Of a stretch of DNA of 64,000 bases, positions 44,981 through 54,029 are shown piece by piece. Where the stretch lies: contig JAIOOU010000010.1 in NCBI GenBank assembly GCA_021414245.1, positions 1 to 64,000 on the forward strand. The letters run 5' to 3'. The translations under genes were made by a program, and so were the position numbers. Each line of letters opens with the position of its first letter. Within the stretch, counting starts at the first letter, position 1. Under the pieces are notes generated by a model that did not search any database, was not told where the DNA came from, and saw nothing but the letters and a program-made list of their open reading frames with translations. This stretch comes from Chloroflexota bacterium. Lineage in GTDB: Bacteria; Chloroflexota; Anaerolineae; Anaerolineales; Villigracilaceae.

Positions 44981-46567
44981 TTATTTCCTGGCGGGAAACC
45001 AGCGCGGCAGATCCCGTTTATTTCGGAAGATCGCCGCCCCCGTCACCAGGATCCCGAGGAAGTAGATAACATAGCCCAGGTTGGAAAAACTTAAATAAAT
45101 GTCACTTGTATCGTATCCATCGTCCGCCATTTGCAGCAAAATACTTTGATCCATTATGTTTTGCCATAACAGAAGGACCCCCAGGATGACAATCCCCACG
45201 CAAATGGACCGGAAACTGGAAAAAAGGCCTTTCCGGCTGGTTAATCCGCGGACCATGAGCAAAACAAGCCCGGTGAACATGACCATGTTCACGATGAACC
45301 AGATCATTGTGGATGTGTACTGTTCATCAGTGGCGTTATACATGGCGTCCGAGCCGAAAATATAATCTATGGAGGAACCGATGTTGATCACACCGATAAG
45401 GATGATAAAGTAGAAAAGGGCGGTGATGACCGGCGAGTAAACGGTTTGATTGCTGACCGGCCTCATCCCCAGGGCCTTTAGCAATTCTTTGGGGGTGGAC
45501 AGCAGCTGGGCGATCGTATCCAGGCCGCGCACACCGGGGCGAAAATCGATCCACTGGATCTTGGAGAGCTTTTCCGCAATATTGTCGTTGGTTTGAATCA
45601 AAATAGGAAAGACCATCTGGGTTGTCGGAACCGCCTCGGTGTCCGATTTGAAACGTGAGATTAATGCGAAGACCGCTTTCGCATCCTGAATTTTTTCCAC
45701 CTGCGGATGGCCGTACTTCTTCAGGGTGTTGATCAGGTCCCCGGCAATAACACGATCCTGAACCGCATAGTCCACATAAAATGGGACTGGGGCGGGGTTC
45801 TGGATCTTGGGGTCATGCGGATTGATGTATTTCGGGATGATGGCCTCGGGCCTGCCCCACCTTTGCATGGCTGGCGAACGCAGGATGAAAAGCAGCACCA
45901 GCCCAAAAACCAGTCCCAGTCCCACATATACATCCAACGTATCATCATCATAAACGACCAGGGAAATCAGGGAAGCGATCGGCAATGCCCATAATGCAGT
46001 CTGCACTTGGGTGAAATTAAACTTGCGCCGGTAGATTAAATAAGGCAGGGGAACCAATACCCATGGAATGAAAATAGTCCAGATCTCTGAAAGCGACAAC
46101 AATGCCACGAACACACTTACCGCGATGGCTGTCCATACGATGAACGGTGCCTTGAAACCGGTCTCGGGCACGGGATGCTCCTCCTGGATTGGGTTTTCCA
46201 ACTGGAAGAATAACTCCTTCAATCCGGCTTTATAACTTCCGCGGAAATCCACCCACTCGAACTTTTCCAGCTCCTTGGGCAGGTCCACTGCTTCAAAGAT
46301 CAAAAGAATTACACGCTGTTTCGTATCCAAAAAATGATGCCATTCCGAAGTGACGTATTTCGACGCCAGCGCCGCCCTGGATACCACCAGCAGGACCGTA
46401 TCCGAATCATTCAAGCCCTTTTCGATCTGCTCCCCCCACGGCGCACCGGGTATAAGAGCACGATAATCCAGCCAGACGGTATATTTTTGGGCCTCAAGTT
46501 TGCTGACCAGATCATCAACAAAACCAAGTTCACGGCGTGAATAACTCATAAAAATGTTTTTCGTCAT
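44981..46567 (-). CDS. Membrane protein with an N-terminal TIR domain and a second, degenerate TIR-like domain
   Basis: Residues 1-135 form a TIR_2-type domain: NIFMSYSRRELGFVDDL, YTVWLDYRALIPGAPWGEQI, VLLVVSRAALASKYVTSEW with a candidate catalytic Glu at 75, and EWVDFRGSYKAGLKELFF. After about four membrane helices (about 145-245), residues of about 255-365 repeat the same order with weak similarity (VDYAVQDRVIAGDLINTL, AVFALISRFKSD, IQWIDFRPGVRGLDTIAQLL) but without the WLD box and Glu, so this copy is probably inactive. About four more helices follow. Bacterial TIR domains are often NAD-cleaving immune effectors or signalling enzymes; activity here is inferred. It is divergent from the SPFH gene, has AAGGAGAGG before its ATG, and ends at a terminator. 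Confidence 0.86.
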   Translation of the reverse strand: MTKNIFMSYSRRELGFVDDLVSKLEAQKYTVWLDYRALIPGAPWGEQIEKGLNDSDTVLLVVSRAALASKYVTSEWHHFLDTKQRVILLIFEAVDLPKELEKFEWVDFRGSYKAGLKELFFQLENPIQEEHPVPETGFKAPFIVWTAIAVSVFVALLSLSEIWTIFIPWVLVPLPYLIYRRKFNFTQVQTALWALPIASLISLVVYDDDTLDVYVGLGLVFGLVLLFILRSPAMQRWGRPEAIIPKYINPHDPKIQNPAPVPFYVDYAVQDRVIAGDLINTLKKYGHPQVEKIQDAKAVFALISRFKSDTEAVPTTQMVFPILIQTNDNIAEKLSKIQWIDFRPGVRGLDTIAQLLSTPKELLKALGMRPVSNQTVYSPVITALFYFIILIGVINIGSSIDYIFGSDAMYNATDEQYTSTMIWFIVNMVMFTGLVLLMVRGLTSRKGLFSSFRSICVGIVILGVLLLWQNIMDQSILLQMADDGYDTSDIYLSFSNLGYVIYFLGILVTGAAIFRNKRDLPRWFPARK

Positions 46568-46785
46568 GGACCTCTCCTTATAGGGAATGGGGAACCTTGT
46601 AATTACGGAACAAAACCCGCCGGCTCGATTTTAGGTTCGTATTTTACATCCACAGCCCCAAAACATGCCAAAATAACCCCAAAGAGTGCGTGCAGCCTTT
46701 CACACAGTACGGATAAATGGAGCAACCCGGAATTGCAAAATCCGTAATTAACACTGTGTGCATTTCAGCGCACAAAGGAGAGAAA

Positions 46786-48750
46786 ATGTCAGGTTTACCC
46801 ATATTTTATTATGTAATTGCAGCACTGGTGATTTTATTTGTTTTGTCGGGCATACGTTTCATTCCCAATAACCGGATCGGTGTTATTGAAAAGCGCTTCA
46901 GCGGCAAAGGTTCCGTGAAATCGGGCTTTATCGCGATGAACGGCGAAGCCGGCTACCAGCCGCGCATCCTGCGCGGCGGCCTGCATTACCTGATGCCCAT
47001 CCAGTATGTTGTCCATACCATGCCCTTGGTGACGATTTCCCAGGGCAAAATCGGTTACATATTCGCCCGCGACGGCAAACAATTGGACCCCGCCCAGGTC
47101 CTGGCTTCCAACGCCAGCGTCACCGACTTTCAGGATGTGGAGGGTTTTCTGAAAAACGGCGGACAGCGCGGTCCACAACGTCGTATTTTGCGTGAAGGTA
47201 CCTATGCTTTCAACCTGGTACAGTTCATCGTCATCACGGAGGAAAGAATTTACACCCTGCCTCTCAGCCGGGAGGAAGGCGACACCATTCGCAGTATGGC
47301 GGAAGTGATCGCCCAACGCGGCGGCTTTCGCCCCGTGGTGATCAAGGACACGGACGATACAATCGGTGTGGTGACCGTGCATGACGGACCCTCGCTTGCA
47401 CAGGGCGAGATCATTGCCCCAGTCGTCGGTGATGAGCCCGCTCAGGCAGAGACCTATCATAATAAATTCCAGGATGCAGATAACTTCCTGCGCGCCGGCG
47501 GCCAGCGCGGACGACAGTTGCAGGTATTGGTCGAAGGCACGTACTATGTCAATCGCTTGTTCGCGACTGTGGAAACAATTCAAAAAACGGTCATTGAAGT
47601 CGGGAATGTGGGGGTGGTCGTTTCCTACACGGGGGAAGCAGGCTCAGACCTTTCCGGCAAGGAATACAGGCACGGTGAGCTGGTCTCGAAAGGGAACCGC
47701 GGTGTGTGGAGCGAACCCCTCCTGCCCGGCAAATACGCCTTCAATACGTATGCGGGCAAGGTGGTCTCCGTCCCAACCACCAATATCATTCTGAAATGGA
47801 TTCGCACCGAAGCGGGCGCACATCGCTATGATGAAAACCTGACCGAGGTCTCACTGATCACCAAGGATGCGTTCGAACCGTCCCTGCCGCTTTCGGTGGT
47901 GGTGCACATCGACTATCAAAAAGCCCCGCTGGTGATCCAGCGTTTTGGTGACATCAAAAAACTTGTGGAACAAACCCTTGACCCGATGGTCTCCGCCTAC
48001 TTCAAGAACGTCGGCCAGACTCGCACCCTCATCCAGCTTTTGCAGGACCGCAGTGCGATCCAACAGCAGGCCAGTTCCGAAATGAAGGAAAAGTTCGCTC
48101 ATTACAACCTCGAGCTTGAGGAGGTCTTAATTGGCACACCCTCCTCCCCGGAAAACGACACCCAGATCGAGACGATCCTGAACCAGCTGCGCTCGCGCCA
48201 GGTGGCCGAAGAACAGGTCGAGACCTACAGTCAGCAGGAAAAAGCTGCGGTCAAGGAACGTGAACTGCGCGAAGCTCAATCCCGCGCCCAGATGCAAACA
48301 AGATTGACCGAAGCCGAATTGAACATCAACATTCAAACGGACCAGGGCAAGGCTGAGTACCAGCGGTCCATTCAACAGGCCCAACAGATCCGCGCGCTGG
48401 CCGAGGCCGAAGCCGAAAAGATCGCCCGCATCGGTATCGCACAGGCGTTAGCCACTGAGGAACAGGTTCGCGCATATGGCGGGCCGCAATTCCAGGTGAC
48501 CCAGCAGGTGCTGACCCGCTTTGCCGAAGCCATTCAAACCTCCGGCGTGGATGTGGTCCCGCGTGTGGTGGTTGGCGGCAACAACACCGAAGGCGGAAGC
48601 ACCTCCAGCAATGTGATGGAAGGGCTGTTGACCATGCTGTTATCGGAGCGTTTCGGCGCCACGGGCAGCGAATCCGCCCAAGCCCCGCGCTCTCCCGAAG
48701 CAGATGCCCTGCGGGCGCAGATCCGCAAGGACATGGAGAAGAAGAAGTAA
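46786..48750 (+). CDS. SPFH/band 7 flotillin-like membrane scaffold protein with N-terminal repeats
   Basis: The protein (654 residues) has one N-terminal transmembrane helix (IFYYVIAALVILFVLSGI) followed by four related beta-rich units in about residues 55-340; their shared pattern is Gln-Arg, then Leu-x-x-Gly-x-Tyr-x-x-Asn (ILRGGLHYLMPIQ, ILREGTYAFNLVQF, VLVEGTYYVNRLF, LLPGKYAFNTYAG). The SPFH domain follows (VEQTLDPMVSAYFKNVGQ), then an Ala/Glu coiled-coil stalk (EQVETYSQQEKAAVKERELREA, split over about 70 residues) and a tail with FGATGSESAQ. Flotillins organise membrane microdomains. AAAGGAGAG precedes the ATG at 46786; the longer open frame to 46717 has no ribosome binding site. It is transcribed away from the TIR gene over a 218-bp gap. 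Confidence 0.86.
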   Translation: MSGLPIFYYVIAALVILFVLSGIRFIPNNRIGVIEKRFSGKGSVKSGFIAMNGEAGYQPRILRGGLHYLMPIQYVVHTMPLVTISQGKIGYIFARDGKQLDPAQVLASNASVTDFQDVEGFLKNGGQRGPQRRILREGTYAFNLVQFIVITEERIYTLPLSREEGDTIRSMAEVIAQRGGFRPVVIKDTDDTIGVVTVHDGPSLAQGEIIAPVVGDEPAQAETYHNKFQDADNFLRAGGQRGRQLQVLVEGTYYVNRLFATVETIQKTVIEVGNVGVVVSYTGEAGSDLSGKEYRHGELVSKGNRGVWSEPLLPGKYAFNTYAGKVVSVPTTNIILKWIRTEAGAHRYDENLTEVSLITKDAFEPSLPLSVVVHIDYQKAPLVIQRFGDIKKLVEQTLDPMVSAYFKNVGQTRTLIQLLQDRSAIQQQASSEMKEKFAHYNLELEEVLIGTPSSPENDTQIETILNQLRSRQVAEEQVETYSQQEKAAVKERELREAQSRAQMQTRLTEAELNINIQTDQGKAEYQRSIQQAQQIRALAEAEAEKIARIGIAQALATEEQVRAYGGPQFQVTQQVLTRFAEAIQTSGVDVVPRVVVGGNNTEGGSTSSNVMEGLLTMLLSERFGATGSESAQAPRSPEADALRAQIRKDMEKKK

Positions 48751-48760
48751 GCACCAATCA

Positions 48761-48803
48761 ACATAAAAAAAGCCACCACTTTACGTGGTGGCTTTTTTTA
48801 TGT
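48761..48803. terminator. Bidirectional terminator between the SPFH gene and the small membrane protein gene
   Basis: A 19-bp perfect stem (48761-48779 with 48785-48803, core AGCCACCAC) with a 5-nt loop and A/T runs at both ends separates two convergent genes. Confidence 0.92.
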
Positions 48804-48804
48804 T

Positions 48805-49314
48805 TTAAAACATTAAGTATCGAGCTGATGCCATAAAAATCATGGCCAGGAACATGCTGGTCACATGAATAGGAGATACTCTTTTTATTCTTTTCTGGAT
48901 TGCCTGGATTTGGGCAAGTTGATCCGTTGTTGGCTTTTCCTGAATCTGCGCCCCGATCCGGCCGAGCCTTGCATTGCCATTCCCGAAGATGGCGCCGGAC
49001 ACGAAGGCAATCAAGCCAAAGCCTGCTCCAATGCCAAAACCAATTCCGGCAGAAGATCGCATCCATGAAGATGAAAAACCATTTGAATCGATCCAGTAAA
49101 GCATGCTGCCGGCAAGTATGGCTGTTACAGCGGAAATCGTGATAAAAATATGAATACGCAAGGTATTGGTCAAATATTGTGCAAACCTTTGTCCAGCCTC
49201 GGCCGTGGCTTCAATCCCGCGCCCAATGAAAAGAGACATCAGGATGGCGCTGCCTCCCCAAATGATCGCTGCAACAATATGGAGTAACCTTAACACGAGC
49301 ATAATAAAGTTCAT
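48805..49314 (-). CDS. Four-helix integral membrane protein, possible CopD/DUF2269-like
   Basis: The protein (169 residues) has four hydrophobic segments: LVLRLLHIVAAIIWGGSAIL, IHIFITISAVTAILAGSMLYW, GFGIGAGFGLIAFVSGAIFG and HVTSMFLAMIFMASARYLMF. The first contains a buried His-x6-Trp pattern like CopD/DUF2269 proteins, but I cannot assign a family firmly. A strong AAAGGAGAAG ribosome binding site precedes the ATG. It is divergent from a tetR gene over a 104-bp region holding a long palindrome, so it is the likely target of that repressor. A role in efflux or membrane stress would fit but is not shown. Confidence 0.78.
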   Translation of the reverse strand: MNFIMLVLRLLHIVAAIIWGGSAILMSLFIGRGIEATAEAGQRFAQYLTNTLRIHIFITISAVTAILAGSMLYWIDSNGFSSSWMRSSAGIGFGIGAGFGLIAFVSGAIFGNGNARLGRIGAQIQEKPTTDQLAQIQAIQKRIKRVSPIHVTSMFLAMIFMASARYLMF

Positions 49315-49350
49315 CTTTCTTCTCCTTTGACCTATAGAAGTGATTAATGA

Positions 49351-49403
49351 ATATCATACTTATATTGAATAAAGTTATACTTTATTCAATATAAGTATGA
49401 TAT
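49351..49403. promoter_or_regulatory. Operator: perfect palindrome with 24-bp arms between the tetR and membrane protein genes
   Basis: Bases 49351-49374 and 49380-49403 are perfect inverted repeats with a 5-nt spacer (TTATA). Each arm contains ATACTT and an AAG-type half, so two overlapping TetR sites may be present. The TATAAT box at 49401-49406 abuts it on the tetR side. A transcript through it could also fold as a hairpin. Confidence 0.8.
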
Positions 49404-49406
49404 AAT
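49401..49406 (+). promoter_or_regulatory. -10 box of tetR overlapping the operator
   Basis: TATAAT ends 12 nt before the tetR ATG at 49419 and its first three bases lie within the operator. This gives a very short leader and supports autoregulation. Confidence 0.55.
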
Positions 49407-49418
49407 AGAATTCAGAGA

Positions 49419-50078
49419 ATGTCAAGACCCATGATGAAACAAAACCCACCCAAGAGAAATTATGATTCCCGGCGGCGGAAAGCCCAGGCTCTGGAAACAC
49501 AAAGTCAAATTCTCGAGGCTGCCAAAAGCCTGTTTTTTGATCGGGGATATGTCGGGACCTCGATAGAATCCATCGCGCAAAAGGCGGGCGTTGCCCCCGA
49601 GACCATCTACTCCGTATTCGGTAGCAAACGAGCGATCCTCTCACGATTGGTGGACATATCTGTTGTTGGTGACGATAACCCCATTCCCCTGCTGGCGCGT
49701 TCTTATATTCAGGAAGTTGAACTGGAACAGAATCAACACCGCCAAATTCAAATGTTCGCAAAACGAATACAAATCATCATGTCAAATGTGGCGCCACTTT
49801 TCGAAGTCATGCGCAGTGCCGCAAAAATGGAACCTGAGATCGATGCGTTACTAAGAAAATACCTGGAAGGTCGCATTCAGGGAATGGGTCATTTTATAGA
49901 CTGCTTGAGTGCCAATGGAAAATTGCAGGACAACTTAAGTAAACAAATGGCGGTTGAAACAGTCTGGGCGCTGACAAGTGCGGAAATTTACAACCTGTTC
50001 ATTGTGGACCGCAGTTGGCCGGGTGAAGAATACGAGGCCTGGCTTGCGACAACACTTACCAGGCTGTTACTTCCTTAA
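49419..50078 (+). CDS. TetR-family transcriptional regulator
   Basis: The protein (219 residues) has an N-terminal basic stretch (residues 1-25, KRNYDSRRRKAQALE) and a TetR helix-turn-helix in residues of about 28-75 (ILEAAKSLFFDRGYVGTSIE, GVAPETIYSVFGSKRAILSR). The C-terminal helical ligand-binding domain is of the TetR_C_33-like kind with ETVWALTSAEIYNLF. It controls genes by dissociating from DNA on ligand binding. The adjacent 53-bp palindrome, with the divergent membrane protein gene beyond, fits the usual arrangement of regulator and target. The ligand is unknown. The ATG at 49431 is a possible alternative start. Confidence 0.93.
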   Translation: MSRPMMKQNPPKRNYDSRRRKAQALETQSQILEAAKSLFFDRGYVGTSIESIAQKAGVAPETIYSVFGSKRAILSRLVDISVVGDDNPIPLLARSYIQEVELEQNQHRQIQMFAKRIQIIMSNVAPLFEVMRSAAKMEPEIDALLRKYLEGRIQGMGHFIDCLSANGKLQDNLSKQMAVETVWALTSAEIYNLFIVDRSWPGEEYEAWLATTLTRLLLP

Positions 50079-50083
50079 ATAAA

Positions 50084-50111
50084 ACAGACCGACACGTTGT
50101 GTCGATCTGTT
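50084..50111. terminator. Bidirectional terminator between tetR and aconitase
   Basis: ACAGACCGACAC pairs with GTGTCGATCTGT with one C-A mismatch around a 3-nt loop. It lies between two convergent genes, 5 nt after tetR and 12 nt after the aconitase stop. Confidence 0.55.
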
Positions 50112-50123
50112 ACCTGACAATCC

Positions 50124-52820
50124 TTATTTCATCAGATTTCTCAGCACCGTGTGCAGGATGCCGCCATTGCGGAAGTAATTGACCTCCACATCGGTATTCA
50201 ACAATACTGTCGCTTTGAACTCGATCACTTTTCCATCGGATTTCCTGGCCTTGACCGTGATCTCGCTTTGCGGCTTGATCTTGTCGTTCAGCCCTTCGAT
50301 GGTAAACAGCTCGCTTCCATCCAGACTGAGGGACTCGGCGTTTTGTCCCTGGGTGAATCTCAGCGGAAGCACGCCCATGCCCACCAGATTCGAGCGATGA
50401 ATGCGTTCGAACGATTCGGCGATGACAGCCTTCACACCCTGCAGCATGGGTCCTTTCGCAGCCCAGTCACGGCTGGAGCCTGTGCCATATTCTTTTCCTG
50501 CAAGCACAATGCTGGGGACGCCTGCTTCCTTGTACTTCATGGCGGCATCAAAGATGGACATCTCCGTGCCATCAGGTTGATGTTTGGTCCAGTTGCCTTC
50601 CCTGGGTGCCACCATCACATTCTTTAAACGGATATTTGCAAAGGTGCCGCGCGCCATGACCAGGTCGTTGCCGCGTCGCGTACCGTATTGATTAAAGTCC
50701 TTGGGCTGGACGCCGCGTTCCTGCAGGAATTTTCCAGCCGGGGAATCCGAGGCGATGTTGCCGGCCGGGGAAATGTGGTCTGTGGTAATGGAGTCACCAA
50801 AGACACCCAGTACACGCGCATCCTTGATGGGCTGAATGGAGGGACTGGCAAGGGTCAGGGTTTGGAAATAAGGAGGGTGATGAATATAAGTCGAGTCGTC
50901 GTTCCATTCGAACAAGTCGCCTTCCTTGACCTTGATCTCCTTCCACATGTCAGAGCCGGAGAATACATCGGCATACTTGGCCTTGAACATTGACGCTTTG
51001 ACGTTGGTCTCGATCGCTTCGCTGATCTCCTGCTGGCTGGGCCACAAATCCCTGAGATATACAGGCTGATTATTTTTGTCCGTGCCAAGCGGCTCCTTGT
51101 TCAAGTCAATATCCACCGTGCCCGCCAGAGCATAAGCCACCACCAGGGGGGGCGAAGCCAGATAATTCGCCTTCACGAGCGGATGCACGCGTCCTTCAAA
51201 GTTACGGTTGCCGGAGATGACCGCAGCCGCCACCAGGTCGGAACCGGTCACAGCCTTGGCAACTTCGCCGGGCAGAGGACCCGAGTTTCCGATGCAGGTT
51301 GTGCAGCCATAGGCGATCACATTGAAACCAAGTTTGGAAAGCGGGTCGATCAGTCCGGCATTCTTCAGATATTCGGTCACGACCAGGGAGCCGGGCGCAA
51401 GCGAAGTCTTGACATAGGGTTTGACGTTCAAGCCCTTTTCCACAGCCTTCTTTGCGACCAGTCCCGCAGCGATCATGACGGAGGGATTGGAGGTGTTGGT
51501 ACAGGAGGTGATGGCCGCAATGACGATCGCGCCGTGCTTCATCTTTTGGGAGCCGCCATTCGTCCCGAAGGTGGCCTCGCGATTCAAAGCTTCCCCGGAG
51601 AGTTCATAACCGCGGTCTTTTACCGGCGCAGTCAATGCTTTTTCGAATACGTCCTTCATATCGGAGAGGGCCACACGATCCTGCGGACGTTTGGGTCCTG
51701 CCAGGGAGGGCACCACGGATCCTAGGTCCAGTTCGAGCGTATCGGTGTATTCCGGGTCTGGCATGCCGGCCTCATGGAAAAGCCCCTGGGCACGCATGTA
51801 AGCTTCGGTGCGATCCACCACCTCGTCCGGCCGGCCAGTTAGACGCATATAGCGAAGCGTCTCTTCATCCACAGGGAAATACCCCATGGTGGCGCCGTAT
51901 TCGGGGGCCATGTTCGCGATCGTGGCGCGGTCCGTCAGGGACATATTGGCAAGACCTTCGCCATAGAACTCGACGAACTTGTCGACCACGCCTTTCTTGC
52001 GCAGCATCTGGGTGACGGTCAACACCAAATCCGTGGCGGTGACCCCTTCACCAAGCCTGCCGTAAATTTTGAAACCGATCACATCAGGCAGCAGCATGTC
52101 CATCGGCTGGCCGAGCATGACGGCTTCCGCTTCGATGCCGCCCACGCCCCAGCCCACCACACCCAGACCGTTGATCATAGTGGTGTGCGAGTCGGTGCCT
52201 ACGACGGTATCGGGGAAGGCAAGCACGTCCCCTCCATCGACCTTGGTCATTACAACTTCGGCGAGATTCTCAAGATTGACCTGGTGCACAATACCCGTCA
52301 TGGGCGGTACCACGCGGAAATTGCTGAAAGCCTTTTGTCCCCACTTAAGGAACTCATAGCGTTCGCGGTTGCGGGTGAATTCGACCTCGGTATTACGGTT
52401 GAGGGCGTCTGTCGTGGCGAAAAAATCCACCTGCACGGAATGATCAATGACCAGGTCGACGGGCACGAGCGGATTGATCTTCTTCGGGTCGCCGCCCAGG
52501 CGGGCGACTGCGGCGCGCATGGCAGCCAAATCCACCACGGCGGGCACGCCGGTAAAATCCTGCATGACCACGCGGCTAGGCAAAAACGGAATGCCGGGGC
52601 GGGCGCCTTTGGGGGACCAGGCGGCGATGTTCTTCACATCGGCTTGCGTGATCTCATTGTCATTGCACTGACGCAGGGCGGCTTCCAAAACAATGCGGAT
52701 GGAGAAGGGCAGTTTGCTGAGTTTGGTCAGGCCGGCCTTCTCGAGCGCATCGAGGCGGAAGATGACGTATTGCTTCTTTCCCACTTTTAACACGTCACGG
52801 GACTTAAACAGATCTTGCAT
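50124..52820 (-). CDS. acnA: Aconitate hydratase
   Basis: Aconitase isomerises citrate to isocitrate in the TCA cycle using a 4Fe-4S cluster. The protein (898 residues) is of the AcnA/IRP type. The cluster-binding cysteines are in [19 protein letters not shown] (one) and [12 protein letters not shown] (two). The active site [10 protein letters not shown] lies in the swivelling C-terminal domain, and [16 protein letters not shown] in the N-terminal domain. The ATG at 52820 is preceded by AAAGGAG; a longer open frame to 52877 is rejected. Upstream lies a leader with alternative hairpins, suggesting control at the RNA level. Oxidation-sensitive function is known for the family. Confidence 0.97.
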   Translation of the reverse strand: MQDLFKSRDVLKVGKKQYVIFRLDALEKAGLTKLSKLPFSIRIVLEAALRQCNDNEITQADVKNIAAWSPKGARPGIPFLPSRVVMQDFTGVPAVVDLAAMRAAVARLGGDPKKINPLVPVDLVIDHSVQVDFFATTDALNRNTEVEFTRNRERYEFLKWGQKAFSNFRVVPPMTGIVHQVNLENLAEVVMTKVDGGDVLAFPDTVVGTDSHTTMINGLGVVGWGVGGIEAEAVMLGQPMDMLLPDVIGFKIYGRLGEGVTATDLVLTVTQMLRKKGVVDKFVEFYGEGLANMSLTDRATIANMAPEYGATMGYFPVDEETLRYMRLTGRPDEVVDRTEAYMRAQGLFHEAGMPDPEYTDTLELDLGSVVPSLAGPKRPQDRVALSDMKDVFEKALTAPVKDRGYELSGEALNREATFGTNGGSQKMKHGAIVIAAITSCTNTSNPSVMIAAGLVAKKAVEKGLNVKPYVKTSLAPGSLVVTEYLKNAGLIDPLSKLGFNVIAYGCTTCIGNSGPLPGEVAKAVTGSDLVAAAVISGNRNFEGRVHPLVKANYLASPPLVVAYALAGTVDIDLNKEPLGTDKNNQPVYLRDLWPSQQEISEAIETNVKASMFKAKYADVFSGSDMWKEIKVKEGDLFEWNDDSTYIHHPPYFQTLTLASPSIQPIKDARVLGVFGDSITTDHISPAGNIASDSPAGKFLQERGVQPKDFNQYGTRRGNDLVMARGTFANIRLKNVMVAPREGNWTKHQPDGTEMSIFDAAMKYKEAGVPSIVLAGKEYGTGSSRDWAAKGPMLQGVKAVIAESFERIHRSNLVGMGVLPLRFTQGQNAESLSLDGSELFTIEGLNDKIKPQSEITVKARKSDGKVIEFKATVLLNTDVEVNYFRNGGILHTVLRNLMK

Positions 52821-52876
52821 AGGATACTCCTTTGGTGATGAGGATTTCGCAGACCGCTTTGCACGGCCCACACTCA

Positions 52877-52934
52877 CACCACAACTTTGAAGAACTCAAA
52901 GGAGCGCCTTTGACATCCTTATTTCCATGTGGTG
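52877..52934 (-). promoter_or_regulatory. Acn leader RNA element with mutually exclusive hairpins
   Basis: On the minus strand the leader has an outer stem CACCACA/TGTGGTG (52877-52883 with 52928-52934), and inside it TCAAAGG-CGCT-CCTTTGA (52896-52913), which competes with CTTTGA-GTTCT-TCAAAG (52885-52901). The pieces are 57-114 nt upstream of the aconitase ATG. I recognise no known riboswitch family. Confidence 0.5.
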
Positions 52935-52974
52935 GGGTTCTTATTCAGATGTCATTGCTTCGAATGACATGAAC

Positions 52975-54015
52975 TCACAATTTTAATTCCTTGCGGAGCA
53001 GGTCGACCAGCTTCTTTTTCTCGGCATCCTTCAAGAACGAGGACTCGGCAGCCAGCAGGACGGATTTCTTCAGGTCGTCCAGTGAAACTTTCAGGTCATC
53101 GCAAACATGTTGATATTCATGCGCAAGGGTGATACGCGAAACACTCGGATCGTCGGTATTGACCGTCACCTTCAAGCCCGCGGCCAGCATGCGCGGCAGG
53201 GGATGATCCAGCAGGGACTTAACCACACCGGACTGGAAATTGCTGGTCACACATACTTCAAAGATCGCGGCGCGTTCCCGCGCCAGAGCGGTCACATTCT
53301 CATCTTCCAAAACCCGCACGCCATGACCAATCCGCTCCGCGCCGAGATTCTCGATCGCGTCACGCACGTTCTCCGCCGGTCCCCACTCGCCCGCGTGGAT
53401 CGTAATATGCAAACCAGCCTGCTTGGCTTCCTTGAATATGTCACGGAACGGATCGGATTTGAACTCCGCCTCGTTCCCGGCCAGGTCCAGGCCGAGCATG
53501 CCATCATTAATATGGTCTGCGGCCAGCCAGGCCACCTGCTCGGCAAGTTCCGGGCTTTCGTGGCGGTTGACCGAGGCGATCAACCCGACCTTGATCTTGT
53601 GTTTTTTACCAGCTTCCATCGCGCTGGTGGTGACCCAATCCATCACATCGTGCAGGGGGAATCCCTCGGCGCGGCTGAGAGCCACCGGGGTAAAGCGCAG
53701 CTCCAGGTAACGGACATTATCCTTGGCCGCATCCTCGACCGCCTCACGGGTGACACGGTGAATGACATCCGGCGATTTGTAAAAAAGACGCAGGGTCTTG
53801 AATTTATCCAGGAAGTTTGTGAAGGTCATCGGGTCCTGGTCCTGCACCTGCACCAGGCCACTTAAATTGAACATGCTCGCAGGGACCGTCACACCGTGCA
53901 GGCGGGCAATGTCGAGCATGGTCGTCAAACGCAAAGAACCTTCCAAATGGCGGTGTAATTCCACCTTTGGAATGGAAAAATATTGATTAACCGGTACGGT
54001 TTCGTCGGGTAACAA
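52975..54015 (-). CDS. add: Adenosine deaminase
   Basis: The enzyme deaminates adenosine to inosine in purine salvage, in the cytoplasm. The metal ligands are H21 and H23 in KVELHRHLEGS; TIHAGEWGPAENVRDA, IGHGVRVLEDE and NTDDPSVS supply the other zinc ligands and catalytic Glu and Asp. The length (346 residues) fits the family. The initiator is TTG at 54015 with GAGG upstream; there is no other in-frame start before the catalytic motif. It begins 14 nt after the SecA stop and is probably cotranscribed. Confidence 0.96.
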   Translation of the reverse strand: MLPDETVPVNQYFSIPKVELHRHLEGSLRLTTMLDIARLHGVTVPASMFNLSGLVQVQDQDPMTFTNFLDKFKTLRLFYKSPDVIHRVTREAVEDAAKDNVRYLELRFTPVALSRAEGFPLHDVMDWVTTSAMEAGKKHKIKVGLIASVNRHESPELAEQVAWLAADHINDGMLGLDLAGNEAEFKSDPFRDIFKEAKQAGLHITIHAGEWGPAENVRDAIENLGAERIGHGVRVLEDENVTALARERAAIFEVCVTSNFQSGVVKSLLDHPLPRMLAAGLKVTVNTDDPSVSRITLAHEYQHVCDDLKVSLDDLKKSVLLAAESSFLKDAEKKKLVDLLRKELKL

Positions 54016-54029
54016 TCTGCCTCTAAAAT

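Noticed and set aside
52949-52970. Inverted repeat ATGTCATT/AATGACAT after adenosine deaminase as a terminator
   Set aside because: The stem is only 8 bp, is AT-rich and has no T-run on the minus strand, so it is too weak to call.
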